Assembly (NCBI GenBank): GCA_964487915.1
Contig: CAZASN010000002.1
Span: forward strand, 1-64,000
From: Proruminimicrobium sp964487915
Lineage (GTDB): Bacteria > Elusimicrobiota > Endomicrobiia > Endomicrobiales > Endomicrobiaceae
Length of the DNA: 64,000 nucleotides
Direction of reading: 5' to 3'
Shown here: piece after piece, positions 44,826-54,497 of the stretch
Position numbering within the stretch: the stretch's first letter is position 1
Layout: each line of letters starts with the position of its first letter
Position numbers and translations under genes: made by a program
The notes under the pieces: model-generated
Told to the model about the DNA's origin: nothing
Database searches by the model: none
What the model saw: the letters and a program-made list of their open reading frames with translations, nothing else

Positions 44826-46157
44826 TTATCTCAGAACTTTTTCAATATTTTCCATTACATTTTCGGCTATTAAAATACTTCCTTCTTTTTTGTAATGCCC
44901 GAAGTCGCCTGCGAATTGATCTGAAAATATTTCAAAAAATTGTTTTTCCTTAAGCAGATTTTTAAAATTTCCCTCATTGCTCAAAAACTCTATCCGTCCG
45001 TAATATTGTTCGTTTTTTAACATTTGTTTAAGCGGTTCTATACTTCTTACGGGATACTGCATGCATATAACTTTTATATTGTTATCCGTTAATTTTTTAA
45101 TTATAAGTTTATATAATCCGTATGTTTTTTCGTTCGGATACTTCAATCTGAGCTCTTCGGCGGTTCTAAAATATTCTTCCGCTTTTTCATAATCTTTCTC
45201 TTCCATCATTTCCACGGCAACAGCCCCGTAATACTGATCCAGAGCATTTTTATAAAAATACATTTTCTTTGCAAATCTAGTTTTTTGTTCGGGTGTCATA
45301 TAATCTTTGATCCCCAAATACAACATTTCGCTGAAAAGAACATTGGCGTCATTGACTAACAGGTTTATAAACCGCTTTGCTGATTTTATATCTTTTCTCT
45401 TTTTTATATTATGCTCTATTAATATTTCATAAATAATTTGTTTCCAATAGTCGGAAACTTGTTTATTTGTTTTAATTATATTCAATGCCATTTCATAAGC
45501 GGAATCCTTCCGGTTCAAATGATAAAAATACAACATTGCAAGAAAAGAATACAAATTACAATCATTCTTTCCGGTTTCAAGGATTTCTTCACAAATTTTA
45601 GCGGAAGCAGAATATTTTTTTTGGAAATACAACTGATAAGCATAATCCGCATTCAATTCCGGAGAATTATCCGCATAAGCTTCTTTAATTTTCAATGATG
45701 CTTTCAAGTGTTCTTTTAATAAATTATACAATTTGTATAATTTGAACCTTTCGATTTTTTTATTTGATTTTTTTTTAATTTCATCGAAAGATACAAAACC
45801 ATTGTTTATCCCCATCATACATACGGCAATATCCGGTTTATATTTATCTATATTATCATCAAGATTTTTCAATATAAAATCAAGTTTTACCGCAGGAACT
45901 CCGCAATCTATTACCGAAAACTTGCCGGGATGTTTTTTATTTAGTATTTTTTGCAGTTCACACGGATATGCCAGTGATGTAGTCGATTCCCCCAGACACA
46001 TTACAGCATATTGAGATTTGTCTTTTAACGCTTTATTGTTTTTGTAATTCTGGAAACTTGATATACAAAAGCCTGCTGTCTGCATTGATAATTCCAATAT
46101 TATCAATGCTATTAATAAACCTAAAAAAATCAAAACTATTCTTTTTAAAAAAATCAT
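44826..46157 (-). CDS. SGNH hydrolase with TPR insert, array member 4
   Basis: 443 residues, same design: N-terminal helix, MCLGESTTSLAYPCEL (block I; the Gly after STT in sister proteins is replaced by SLAY), DCGVPAVKLDF, MMGINNG and AGDFGHYKKEGSIL. The stretch AEEYFRTAEELRLKYPNEKT and what follows is almost identical in protein and DNA to member 5. That points to very recent duplication or gene conversion between the two. Confidence 0.75.
   Translation of the reverse strand: MIFLKRIVLIFLGLLIALIILELSMQTAGFCISSFQNYKNNKALKDKSQYAVMCLGESTTSLAYPCELQKILNKKHPGKFSVIDCGVPAVKLDFILKNLDDNIDKYKPDIAVCMMGINNGFVSFDEIKKKSNKKIERFKLYKLYNLLKEHLKASLKIKEAYADNSPELNADYAYQLYFQKKYSASAKICEEILETGKNDCNLYSFLAMLYFYHLNRKDSAYEMALNIIKTNKQVSDYWKQIIYEILIEHNIKKRKDIKSAKRFINLLVNDANVLFSEMLYLGIKDYMTPEQKTRFAKKMYFYKNALDQYYGAVAVEMMEEKDYEKAEEYFRTAEELRLKYPNEKTYGLYKLIIKKLTDNNIKVICMQYPVRSIEPLKQMLKNEQYYGRIEFLSNEGNFKNLLKEKQFFEIFSDQFAGDFGHYKKEGSILIAENVMENIEKVLR
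45043..45186. repeat. Near-identical DNA block shared with 46423-46566
   Basis: Over about 140 bases the sequences of array members 4 and 5 match almost completely at a constant offset of 1380 bases, with only a few substitutions. The rest of the two genes is only moderately similar. This is the mark of gene conversion or a recent partial duplication. Confidence 0.7.
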
Positions 46158-46199
46158 AATCTATAATTACCTTAAATTTTATATATTAACTATAAAAAT

Positions 46200-47537
46200 T
46201 TATTTATAATTTGCAAATTTCTCCAGTGTTCGTAAGACGTTCCCGGCTATTAATTTCTTTCCTTCTTCTTTGTAATGCCCAAAATCACCGGCAAACTGGT
46301 CTATAAATATTTCGGAATATTTTTCCGCTTTTAGTAAATTTTTAAAATTTTTTTCATTGCTTAAGAATATTATTTGATTATAACAGTCTTCATGTTTTAA
46401 AATGCTTTTCAAAGATTCTATGCTCCTTACGGGATACTGCATGCATATAACTTTTACGTTGTTATCCGTTAATTTTTTAATTATAAGTTTATATAATCCG
46501 TATGTTTTTTCGTTCGGATACTTCAATCTGAGCTCTTCGGCGGTTCTGAAATATTCTTCGGCTTTCTCGTAATCTTTTTGATCCATACTTTCAATTGCAA
46601 TGATGCCGTAATACTGGTCAATATTCTCTTTTGACAAAGATATCTTCTTTAAAACTTTTATTTTCTGTTCCGGCGTTATAATATCTTTTATAAACCAGTA
46701 TAAACTTGCAGTAATAAAAATATCGTCTATATTTGTCACTTGTCCGGCCAATTGTCTCGCAAATTCAATATTTTCTTTAATATACAAATTATAGGCGAGT
46801 GCCGTCTCATACGCATTTTGCCTGATTAAAGCCGGAACATTTTCGTTTTTTTCGATAATATCCAAGGATATCTTATAAGCAACATCCTTTTTATCAAGAT
46901 AATAATAATATAACATAGCTAAAAAATCACATATATAATAATCGTCCGGGCTTATTTCAAGAATCTCTTTACAAGCCTGCGCCGCATCCGCATATTTTTT
47001 TTGTATGAATAAATCATACGCATACTCCATATCAAATCTACTTAAATTATCGGCATATGCTTCTTTTATTTTTAACAATGAAGATAAATGTTTTTTTATC
47101 AGTTTATACAGCTTATGCAATTTAAAATACTCGCGCTTATCATTTTCGGCATATCTGCCATCCCTATAAGAAGCCGATACGAATCCGTCGTTAATCCCAA
47201 TCATGCATACCGCGAAATCAGGTTTGTATTTTGCAATATTAGAATCCAGAGTTTCCAGCATATTTTCGAGATGTATGCCGGGAACTCCGCAGTCGATCAC
47301 CGTAAACTTGTCCGGATATTTTTTATTCAGCATCTCCCTCAAAGATTCCGGATATTCTCCGAATGTCGTTGATTCGCCCAAACACATTACGGTATATTCG
47401 GATTTATTCTTTAACGCTGCGTTATTTTTTAATTCCCGATATTTTGATATTAACAAACCTGCGGTTTGAAGAGATAATTCCAAAACCACAAAAGAAAATA
47501 GTATGCCGGCGAACACCGATATGATTTTTTTTAACAT
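46200..47537 (-). CDS. SGNH hydrolase with TPR insert, array member 5
   Basis: 445 residues. N-terminal helix, block I MCLGESTTFGEYPESLR, block II DCGVPGIHLEN, block III MIGINDG (closest to the classical GxND), block V AGDFGHYKEEGKKL. TPR-like centre. It lies 1 base downstream of metW, so the methionine genes and the SGNH array are probably one transcript. It shares a nearly identical DNA segment with member 4. Confidence 0.75.
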   Translation of the reverse strand: MLKKIISVFAGILFSFVVLELSLQTAGLLISKYRELKNNAALKNKSEYTVMCLGESTTFGEYPESLREMLNKKYPDKFTVIDCGVPGIHLENMLETLDSNIAKYKPDFAVCMIGINDGFVSASYRDGRYAENDKREYFKLHKLYKLIKKHLSSLLKIKEAYADNLSRFDMEYAYDLFIQKKYADAAQACKEILEISPDDYYICDFLAMLYYYYLDKKDVAYKISLDIIEKNENVPALIRQNAYETALAYNLYIKENIEFARQLAGQVTNIDDIFITASLYWFIKDIITPEQKIKVLKKISLSKENIDQYYGIIAIESMDQKDYEKAEEYFRTAEELRLKYPNEKTYGLYKLIIKKLTDNNVKVICMQYPVRSIESLKSILKHEDCYNQIIFLSNEKNFKNLLKAEKYSEIFIDQFAGDFGHYKEEGKKLIAGNVLRTLEKFANYK

Positions 47538-47538
47538 T

Positions 47539-48132
47539 TTAACGCGTAATTACGAAAATGGCCTGTTTGGCTAACAGATTGGCAAAACAACAAATATTTT
47601 TCCCGTCGCTTATAAAATTTTTTGCAATTATCTTATAATTCTTATTTTTACAAAAATTTTCAAAATCTTTTATGCTTAAAAATCTTATATTCGGCGTATT
47701 ATTCCAGTTTTCAGGCAGACAATCCGTAACAGGCGCCCTTCCGTTTATAAGCATATCAACCCTGAGGGAAAAATGCGCAAAATTAGGAAACCCTATAATG
47801 ACTTTTCTGCCTACTCTTAAAGCTTCGTCCAAAACCGTATCAATATTTTTTACCTGCTGTAAACTTTGGCTCAATATCACAAAATCAAAACTGCCGTCAT
47901 TATACGCGGCAAGCCCTTTATTAAAATCCGCATGAAGAACGCATAATCCTCTTTCAACGCATTCGTATATATAATCTTCGGATATTTCTATCCCTTGTAC
48001 GTTTACGTTTTTCGTTTTTTCCAAATATTCCATAAGAGTTCCGTTCCCGCAGCCGAGATCCAAAACTTTTGAATTCTGTTCCACGAATTCCGCTATTTTA
48101 ATATGTTCAAAAGAAATTTTATTTTTTTCCAC
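47539..48132 (-). CDS. metW: MetW methyltransferase-like protein
   Basis: 197 residues, SAM-dependent methyltransferase fold: VLDLGCGNGTLMEYL (motif I, near residue 22) and FDFVILSQSLQQV near 83. The C-terminal half with PNFAHFSLRVDMLINGRAPVT is the MetW signature. MetW works with MetX in homoserine O-acylation in several bacteria, and metX directly precedes it with a 14-base overlap. Its own methyl substrate is not established. Confidence 0.92.
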   Translation of the reverse strand: MEKNKISFEHIKIAEFVEQNSKVLDLGCGNGTLMEYLEKTKNVNVQGIEISEDYIYECVERGLCVLHADFNKGLAAYNDGSFDFVILSQSLQQVKNIDTVLDEALRVGRKVIIGFPNFAHFSLRVDMLINGRAPVTDCLPENWNNTPNIRFLSIKDFENFCKNKNYKIIAKNFISDGKNICCFANLLAKQAIFVITR

Positions 48133-49243
48133 TTATAACTCCGCCTTCCAGATTATTTAAAAAAGAAGTTATTATTTTCCCCTCGTCTTCTTTTTCAAGC
48201 AAAAAAGCATCGTGGCCGTAAGTTGAATCTATGTTGCAGTATGTAACTTTTTGGCCTCTGAGTTTTAAACTTTTAACTATATCTTCGGATTGTTCCGCCG
48301 GATACAGCCAGTCCGATTTGAAAGACAATACCAAAAATTTTATGTTTATATTTTTATCTTTCAGAAAATCATCGTTGTTGACGTCAAAATGATCCATGGC
48401 TTTTGATATATACAAATACGAGTTCGCGTCAAATCTTTTTACAAATGTGCTTCCTCTGTGCCTGAGATATTCCTCAACTTCAAAATCGGCGTTAAAATTA
48501 AATTTTGCTTTTCTTTCTTTATCTTTTTCTATGGGGAATTTTTCTTTCATTGATATATCGCTCATATACGTGATATGCCCCAACATTCTGGCTACCGAAA
48601 GACCTCTTTCCGGATTTCCGGTGCTGTAATAATGTCCGCCGTTCCATGCGATATCGGCCATTACGGATTGTCTTCCAACCTCGTTAAAAGCAATCTGCTG
48701 AGGAGTATGCCTCATAGTAGTAGCAATAGGTATCGCTGATAACATTTTATCCGGATAATCGTTTACCCATTGAAGAACCTGCATGCCTCCCATTGATCCG
48801 CCGACTATTGAAAATAATTTTTCTATGCCGAGAAAATCAATAAGTTTTTTTTGAGCCCTTACCATATCCGATATTGATATAGCCGGAAAATCAAGCCCGT
48901 ATTCTTTGCCGGTTTTGGGATTTATTGAAGAAGGCCCGGTAGAACCCTGGCATCCTCCCAAAATATTTGAACAAACAATAAAATATTTCTCCGTATCAAA
49001 AGTTTTTCCCGGGCCGACCATATTATCCCACCAGCCCGGTTTTTCGTCTCCTTCGTGATAGCCTGCGCAGTGAGCGTCGCCCGTAAAAGCGTGCATTATA
49101 AGAATAGCGTTGCTTTTCTGAGCGTTTAACCGCCCGTAAGTTTCATAAGCTATCGTAACTTCTTTAAGTTCTTCTTTATTATCAAGAATAAGCTTGTCAA
49201 AAGTGAAGTATTTTGTTTCCGTTATCCATTTTTCAGAGTTCAT
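48119..49243 (-). CDS. metX: Homoserine O-acetyltransferase
   Basis: Alpha/beta-hydrolase of about 374 residues that acylates homoserine for methionine synthesis. Catalytic triad visible: nucleophile Ser in VGGSMGGMQVLQW (near 148), Asp in SFKSDWLYPAEQSE, and His in STYGHDAFLLE. I chose the ATG at 49243, which overlaps the cysK stop; the frame to 49264 would lie inside cysK. Whether it uses acetyl- or succinyl-CoA cannot be read with certainty, but the presence of metY fits acetyl. Confidence 0.93.
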   Translation of the reverse strand: MNSEKWITETKYFTFDKLILDNKEELKEVTIAYETYGRLNAQKSNAILIMHAFTGDAHCAGYHEGDEKPGWWDNMVGPGKTFDTEKYFIVCSNILGGCQGSTGPSSINPKTGKEYGLDFPAISISDMVRAQKKLIDFLGIEKLFSIVGGSMGGMQVLQWVNDYPDKMLSAIPIATTMRHTPQQIAFNEVGRQSVMADIAWNGGHYYSTGNPERGLSVARMLGHITYMSDISMKEKFPIEKDKERKAKFNFNADFEVEEYLRHRGSTFVKRFDANSYLYISKAMDHFDVNNDDFLKDKNINIKFLVLSFKSDWLYPAEQSEDIVKSLKLRGQKVTYCNIDSTYGHDAFLLEKEDEGKIITSFLNNLEGGVISGKK

Positions 49244-50172
49244 ATTCCGCCCATAAACAGCCATGTTGAAAGATATCTTTCTCCCGTATCCGCTATTACA
49301 GTTACTATATTTTTGTTTTTATTCTCTTTTCTTTTCGCTATTTTTAAAGCCGCCCATAAATTTGCGCCCGATGAAATTCCTCCGAAGATTCCTTCCTGAA
49401 CGGCAAGGTCTCTTGCTGCATTGCCGGCATCATCGCCAGAAACCGCTATATATTCGTCAATAATTGCGGCATTCAATATCTCAGGAACAAATCCGGCTCC
49501 TATTCCCTGAATAGAATGAGGACCTGCTTTTTTACCCGATAAAACCGCGGATTCTTCCGGTTCAACCGCCGCTACTTTTATATTTTCATTTTGCTCTTTA
49601 AGGAATTCACCTACTCCGGTAATAGTTCCGCCGGTTCCTACTCCGCAGACAAAACAATCAACGCGGCCTTCCATATCGTTCCATATTTCAACTGCGGTCG
49701 TCTTTTTATGAATCATCGAGTTTGCCGGATTTGTAAACTGACCGGGTATATAACTGTTTTTTATCGTCTCTTTAAGTTCATAAGCTTTTTCTATTGCTCC
49801 GGCCATACTTTTTGAACCCTGCGTCAGTTCAACTTCCGCTCCCAAAGCTTTCAAAAGTCTTCTTCTTTCTATGCTCATTGATTCGGGCATTGTCAAAATA
49901 AGTTTATATCCTTTGACTGCGCACACAAACGCCAAAGCTATGCCTGTGTTGCCGCTAGTAGGTTCTATTATCGTAGTTCCTTGTTTTATAAAACCTTTTT
50001 TTTCTCCGTCTTCAATTAAAGCTGCGCCGACTCTGTCTTTTATGCTTGAAAGAGGATTAAAACTTTCAACCTTCACAAAAACGTTTGCGGGCAAATCCTT
50101 TGCAATTTTATTAAGTTTTATAATAGGCGTATTGCCGATTTTTTCCGTAATACCGTTAAAATACTTTCCCAT
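49240..50172 (-). CDS. cysK: Cysteine synthase A (O-acetylserine sulfhydrylase)
   Basis: PLP enzyme, 310 residues, making cysteine from O-acetylserine and sulfide. SSIKDRVGAALIEDGEKKG holds the Schiff-base Lys (near 46). EPTSGNTGIALAFV (near 70) and GVGTGGTITGVGEFL (near 177) bind substrate and phosphate. It lies between metY and metX, overlapping metX by 4 bases. A cystathionine beta-synthase-like role cannot be fully excluded, but length and context support CysK. Confidence 0.93.
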   Translation of the reverse strand: MGKYFNGITEKIGNTPIIKLNKIAKDLPANVFVKVESFNPLSSIKDRVGAALIEDGEKKGFIKQGTTIIEPTSGNTGIALAFVCAVKGYKLILTMPESMSIERRRLLKALGAEVELTQGSKSMAGAIEKAYELKETIKNSYIPGQFTNPANSMIHKKTTAVEIWNDMEGRVDCFVCGVGTGGTITGVGEFLKEQNENIKVAAVEPEESAVLSGKKAGPHSIQGIGAGFVPEILNAAIIDEYIAVSGDDAGNAARDLAVQEGIFGGISSGANLWAALKIAKRKENKNKNIVTVIADTGERYLSTWLFMGGI

Positions 50173-50181
50173 TGCGCGTCC

Positions 50182-51480
50182 TTATTTTTGCGATTTTACC
50201 AATGCCTGTTCTATATCGGCGATTATATCATCGGCGTTTTCTATTCCGATTGATAATCTTATAAAATCTTCGGATACTCCGGCGGCAAGTTGTTCTTCGC
50301 AGGACAACTGCTGGTGCGTAGTAGTGGCCGGATGCACGGCAAGGCTTTTAGCGTCTCCCAGATTTACCACGTGGGAAACAAGTTCAAGCGACTCAATAAA
50401 TTTTTTGCCGGCCTTTATTCCGCCTTTTATGCCGAACCCTATAATTGAGCCCGGATAATTTTTAAAATATTTTTTCGCCTTTTTGTATTCCGAATTGTCT
50501 TTAAGCCCGGGATAATTTACCCATGCCGTATACTTATTACCGCGTAAAAATTCCGCGACTTTAATCGCGTTTTCGCAATGTCTTGGCATTCTTAAATGCA
50601 GCGTTTCAAGACCCTGTAAAAACAAAAAAGAATTAAACGGCGAAATCGCAGGGCCGAGATCTCTCAATAAATTTAATCTGGCTTTCATAATATAAGCGAT
50701 ATTCCCGAATTTTTTAAACGCTTCAATAAATTTTAATCCGTGATAAGATTTGTCAGGTTCGCTTATAACCGGAAATTTCCCGTTAGCCCAATTGAATTTT
50801 CCGGAATCAACTATTACTCCGCCAAGACTCGTTCCGTGCCCGCATAAGAATTTCGTTGCGGAATAAACTACTATATCGGCTCCGTACTCTATCGGTTTTA
50901 CGATATACGGAGCAAGAGTATTGTCTATTACAAGAGGAATATTATTTTCGTGGGCGATTTTTGAGACAGCCTCAATATCGGCCACGTTTAATTTGGGATT
51001 GCCGAGCGTTTCCGTATATACGGCTTTCGTTTTTTCATTTATATTCTTCTTTAAAGCGTTCAAATCGCCGGCTTTCACAAAACGGACTTTTATTCCGAAA
51101 TTTTTAAAAGTATTCGCAAACAAAGTATACGTTCCGCCGTAAAGACTGTCCGTCGCGACTATTTCGTCGCCGCAGCTAACTATATTCAGCAACGCTATTG
51201 ATATCGCCGACATGCCGCTTGCAGTTGCAAGAGCAGCAATTCCGCCGTCAAGCAGCGCCATTCTTTTTTCAAACACGTCAGTCGTCGGATTTTGCAACCT
51301 GACATAAATGTTGCCGAATTCTTTAAGAGCAAACAAATCGGCCGCATGTTTTGTACTTTTAAATTTATACGCCGTAGTCTGATGTATCGGAACGGCAACC
51401 GAACCCGTAACGGGATCCGGCTCCTGCCCGCCGTGAACCAATATTGATTCTGTTTTTAATTTTTTATCTGTTTTTGCCAT
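50182..51480 (-). CDS. metY: O-acetylhomoserine sulfhydrylase
   Basis: 432 residues, Cys/Met-metabolism PLP family. It makes homocysteine directly from O-acetylhomoserine and sulfide. The cofactor Lys is in YSATKFLCGHGTSLGG near residue 210. SVAVPIHQTTAYKF at the start and HPATTTHQQLSCEEQ near 390 are typical. The length (about 430, with an insertion between 230 and 290) separates it from cystathionine gamma-synthase. With metX, metW and cysK it forms a direct-sulfhydrylation block. Confidence 0.94.
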   Translation of the reverse strand: MAKTDKKLKTESILVHGGQEPDPVTGSVAVPIHQTTAYKFKSTKHAADLFALKEFGNIYVRLQNPTTDVFEKRMALLDGGIAALATASGMSAISIALLNIVSCGDEIVATDSLYGGTYTLFANTFKNFGIKVRFVKAGDLNALKKNINEKTKAVYTETLGNPKLNVADIEAVSKIAHENNIPLVIDNTLAPYIVKPIEYGADIVVYSATKFLCGHGTSLGGVIVDSGKFNWANGKFPVISEPDKSYHGLKFIEAFKKFGNIAYIMKARLNLLRDLGPAISPFNSFLFLQGLETLHLRMPRHCENAIKVAEFLRGNKYTAWVNYPGLKDNSEYKKAKKYFKNYPGSIIGFGIKGGIKAGKKFIESLELVSHVVNLGDAKSLAVHPATTTHQQLSCEEQLAAGVSEDFIRLSIGIENADDIIADIEQALVKSQK

Positions 51481-51492
51481 AAAAAAACCTCT

Positions 51493-52194
51493 TTATCTTA
51501 TCTTAAATACCGCAGCCACCGTAACCGCCACTTCTTTTTCTTTTGAAAAAGTATCGTAAACGCCGTAATCGGAAACTTCCGTTGATAAAGGCTGCCTTAT
51601 CTGAAAAACTCCCGACCTTGCCGAAATAAGATTTTCAACTTTATTGCCGGAACTTTTCGCAATTTCCTCGGCTCTGAGTTTCGCGTCTTTAGTGGCTATT
51701 GCCAATATTTCGGATTTCAGTTCTGATAAATTTGAAATAAAATATTCCATTGTGGAATTTTGAAAAACAAGTCCCGCGGCGCTTATCGCTCCGCTGTCCA
51801 AAGCCATCTTTTCAAGTTTAGCGATATCGTTTGTTTTTACAAAAATTCTCTGAGTAAAAACATATCCCGATATTCCGTTTGCGCCGTAATTAGGATACGA
51901 ATTGACGGGTTCAATAATTATATCTTTTTCGTCCACCGATTTATCTTTTAAAAATTTTGCAAGTCTGGCCAAATCTTTTTGCAGAAGCCCGTATCCGTCT
52001 TTCTGGTTTGACACGCCGGTATTTTGTCCGAGAGTGATCGTCCATTTTGCGGTATCAGACGCCACGTTTTTCGTGCCAAGCCCGACAACTCTTATTGATT
52101 TTTCCTGCTGTTTTGAAGCGACAAAAAACATTCCGAATAAAATTGCTGATATTATTAATCCAACTGCCAAAATAACCGCCGGTTTTGAATTCAT
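51493..52194 (-). CDS. SIMPL (DUF541) domain periplasmic protein
   Basis: 233 residues. An N-terminal hydrophobic helix (AVILAVGLIISAILFGMFFVA) is followed by the SIMPL/DUF541 fold, which has the typical start IRVVGLGTKNV and a C-terminal EVAVTVAAVFKIR strand. Oligomeric periplasmic family of unclear role, sometimes linked to oxidative stress. First gene after the promoter at 52.2 kb and 12 bases before metY, so it appears to head the methionine operon. Confidence 0.85.
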   Translation of the reverse strand: MNSKPAVILAVGLIISAILFGMFFVASKQQEKSIRVVGLGTKNVASDTAKWTITLGQNTGVSNQKDGYGLLQKDLARLAKFLKDKSVDEKDIIIEPVNSYPNYGANGISGYVFTQRIFVKTNDIAKLEKMALDSGAISAAGLVFQNSTMEYFISNLSELKSEILAIATKDAKLRAEEIAKSSGNKVENLISARSGVFQIRQPLSTEVSDYGVYDTFSKEKEVAVTVAAVFKIR

Positions 52195-52232
52195 TTTTCA
52201 CTCTCCGCTACACGCTTTTGCAACATTGTAAC

Positions 52233-52261
52233 ATTATAGTTTTTTTACAAGAAAATAACAA
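52233..52261 (-). promoter_or_regulatory. Promoter for SIMPL-metY-cysK-metX-metW and the SGNH array
   Basis: On the minus strand TTGTTA, 17 bases, TATAAT, ending about 38 bases before the SIMPL start. No S-box, T-box or SAM riboswitch is visible in the short leader. Confidence 0.6.
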
Positions 52262-52293
52262 TTATTTAAAATAAATGAAAATACAATATATTT

Positions 52294-52302
52294 TGCTATA
52301 AT
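52294..52302 (+). promoter_or_regulatory. Extended -10 promoter for the TPR-ispE-spoVG run
   Basis: TGCTATAAT, a perfect extended -10 (TG-n-TATAAT). The expected -35 position has no good TTGACA. It lies 30 bases before the ATG at 52332, back to back with the SIMPL promoter. Confidence 0.55.
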
Positions 52303-52331
52303 AATCTCATTAAATTTTAAAAGAGACAAAA

Positions 52332-54497
52332 ATGAAAAAAACAATCGTTTGCCTGATTTCGCTGTTATTATGCTCAAATTTATCCTATGCCAACTATGAA
52401 GGATATAAATCATATATCGCCGGATTATTGGCTTTAAAAAAGGGAAATATTGAAACGACCGTGCGCGAATTTGAAAATGTAATATCCCATGACAGCGGCG
52501 CAGTTTCGGTTTATAAAGATCTTGCTCTCATATACTGGCAGAAAGGCGACGGCAAAAAAGCGCTTGAAACGGCGCAGAAAGTCCGCGAACTTGACGGCGA
52601 AACCGTTAAGACCAATATGTTTCTGGGCACATTTTACCTCTCCGTCAACGAAATGGATATGGCAAAACAATGCTGGGAAAAAATTTTACAAATTGACCCG
52701 AAAAACGAAACCGCCACGGTTTATCTTGCCGCTTATTATTATTCCGACAATAAATTAAAAGAATCGGCCGATTACTGGAATAAATTTTTACAGGAAAAAC
52801 CCGAATCTTCCGAAGGATATTTCCAGCTCGGACTCGTTCAGGAAAAGCTCGGGCTTCTTGAAGAAGCTTTGAAGTCTTACAAAAAAGTAAACGAGCTTAA
52901 ACCGGAAGCAAGAGAAGCCTATCTTGCAAGAGCAAGAATTTACGAAACGCAGAAAGAATTTAAACTTGCGATAAACGAGTATGAAAAATATATAACTGTT
53001 TTCCCCGATAACATCTCCATACTTTTATATTTGGGCAAATGCTACCTTGAAGAACAGAGATACAATGACGCCGAAAGCATTCTTCTTAAAGCAAAAAATA
53101 TAGCGCCGAACAACATTCCTCTGCATTATCTTTTGGGAATGACTTACGAAAAACAGTCAAATCTTGAAGAAGCCATAGAAGCTTTTGAATTTATAGTAAA
53201 AAACGAACCGACTCCTCAGGCCGTTGCAAGGCTCGGTTTTTATTACGCGTTAAAACAGGATTTTAAAACGGCCAGAATGAAATTCAAACAGGCCGTTGAA
53301 ATGGATCCTCTTAATCCGGAATTTCATTATATAGCAAGCCTTAACTTTATGGATATGAAAGATTATGAAAACGCCGTCAAAGAACTTGAAAAAACGCTGT
53401 TTCTGAAACCGGATTTTAACGACGCAAAATTTTATCTGGCGCTTGCCAATGAAAAACTCGGGTATTACGATAAAACCGAAGAACTTTTAAAAAGTATTCT
53501 CGCTTCAAATCCCGACGACATAAAAGCCATGAATTATCTCGGATATTTTTACGCCGACAGAAATATAAAACTGGACGAAGCGGAAAAATTATTAATCCGC
53601 GTGGTTGAACTTTCCCCAAACGAACCGGCTTTTTTGGATTCTCTGGCCTGGATGTACTATAGAACGGGAAAATACAAAGAGGCCGAAAAATACATGCTTA
53701 TGGCCGTTAATACCGAACCGAAATTTTTTGACAAAACTCTTTACGAACACTTGGGCGATATCAGCGTTGAACTAAACAAACTGCCTCAGGCATGGCTGTG
53801 TTACGCCGTTGCCGCCGACATGGGTTCGGATATCGCAAAAAATAAAATGAAAATCGTCGCAAAAAAAGCTTCACCCGACGGGATAAACAAAATTTTATAT
53901 GAAAGAGCCGTTCATAATTTTTTAAGGGTAATATCCCTAAAAGCCGGATATTCGGTAAAAACACAAACGCCGGTAATTAAGACAACTATGTATATGACCG
54001 TGCTTTACAACGAGAGATACGGCGTAAAAGCAAATTTCCCGCAAAAATTGACAATACCCGAATTCAGCGTTTTGTTTGACAAAAACGGAATTGTTTTTTC
54101 GCCGAAAGCGATAGGAGATTCCGTTGCACCTGAAATAACTGAAATGCTTAATTTTATTAATTTTGTATTTTCAAAAAATTTCCCTCAGATGCTGGCAAAA
54201 GCTTCAGTTTCGGAAAAAGGGAACATAATAACATATTCAAACGACGGCGTATCCGTAAAAATAAACAAAAAAACCGGATTATTTACTGAACTGGCAAAAA
54301 AAGATTTATTTGTTTTAAAAATTTCTTCTTATGAAAATTTTAACAAAATATCAAAAATTCCGGACGAATTAATATTTACGTCTCAAAAAACAAAATTCAA
54401 ATGCGTAATAAAATTAAAAAATTCAGCATTTCCCGCAAATAAAGATTTTGAAAATTTCAGGGGACAGGATGATACTCAAAGCGCCGGCAAAAATTAA
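52332..54497 (+). CDS. Exported TPR protein, 721 residues
   Basis: Signal peptide (TIVCLISLLLCSNLSYA, then NYEGY). Over a dozen TPR units run from about residue 25 to 500, for example SEGYFQLGLVQEKLGLLEEA and KAMNYLGYFYADRNIKLDEA. They are followed by a non-TPR C-terminal domain of about 200 residues with alternating hydrophobic strands that resembles a lipoprotein-carrier-like (LolA-type) beta fold, though I am not sure of this. The end overlaps ispE by 29 bases. Large periplasmic TPR proteins often assist envelope assembly; its exact function is unknown. Confidence 0.82.
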   Translation: MKKTIVCLISLLLCSNLSYANYEGYKSYIAGLLALKKGNIETTVREFENVISHDSGAVSVYKDLALIYWQKGDGKKALETAQKVRELDGETVKTNMFLGTFYLSVNEMDMAKQCWEKILQIDPKNETATVYLAAYYYSDNKLKESADYWNKFLQEKPESSEGYFQLGLVQEKLGLLEEALKSYKKVNELKPEAREAYLARARIYETQKEFKLAINEYEKYITVFPDNISILLYLGKCYLEEQRYNDAESILLKAKNIAPNNIPLHYLLGMTYEKQSNLEEAIEAFEFIVKNEPTPQAVARLGFYYALKQDFKTARMKFKQAVEMDPLNPEFHYIASLNFMDMKDYENAVKELEKTLFLKPDFNDAKFYLALANEKLGYYDKTEELLKSILASNPDDIKAMNYLGYFYADRNIKLDEAEKLLIRVVELSPNEPAFLDSLAWMYYRTGKYKEAEKYMLMAVNTEPKFFDKTLYEHLGDISVELNKLPQAWLCYAVAADMGSDIAKNKMKIVAKKASPDGINKILYERAVHNFLRVISLKAGYSVKTQTPVIKTTMYMTVLYNERYGVKANFPQKLTIPEFSVLFDKNGIVFSPKAIGDSVAPEITEMLNFINFVFSKNFPQMLAKASVSEKGNIITYSNDGVSVKINKKTGLFTELAKKDLFVLKISSYENFNKISKIPDELIFTSQKTKFKCVIKLKNSAFPANKDFENFRGQDDTQSAGKN

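Noticed and set aside
52195..52331. SAM or T-box riboswitch before the methionine operon
   Set aside because: The leader is about 30 bases long and shows no such structure; the first gene is SIMPL, not a met gene.
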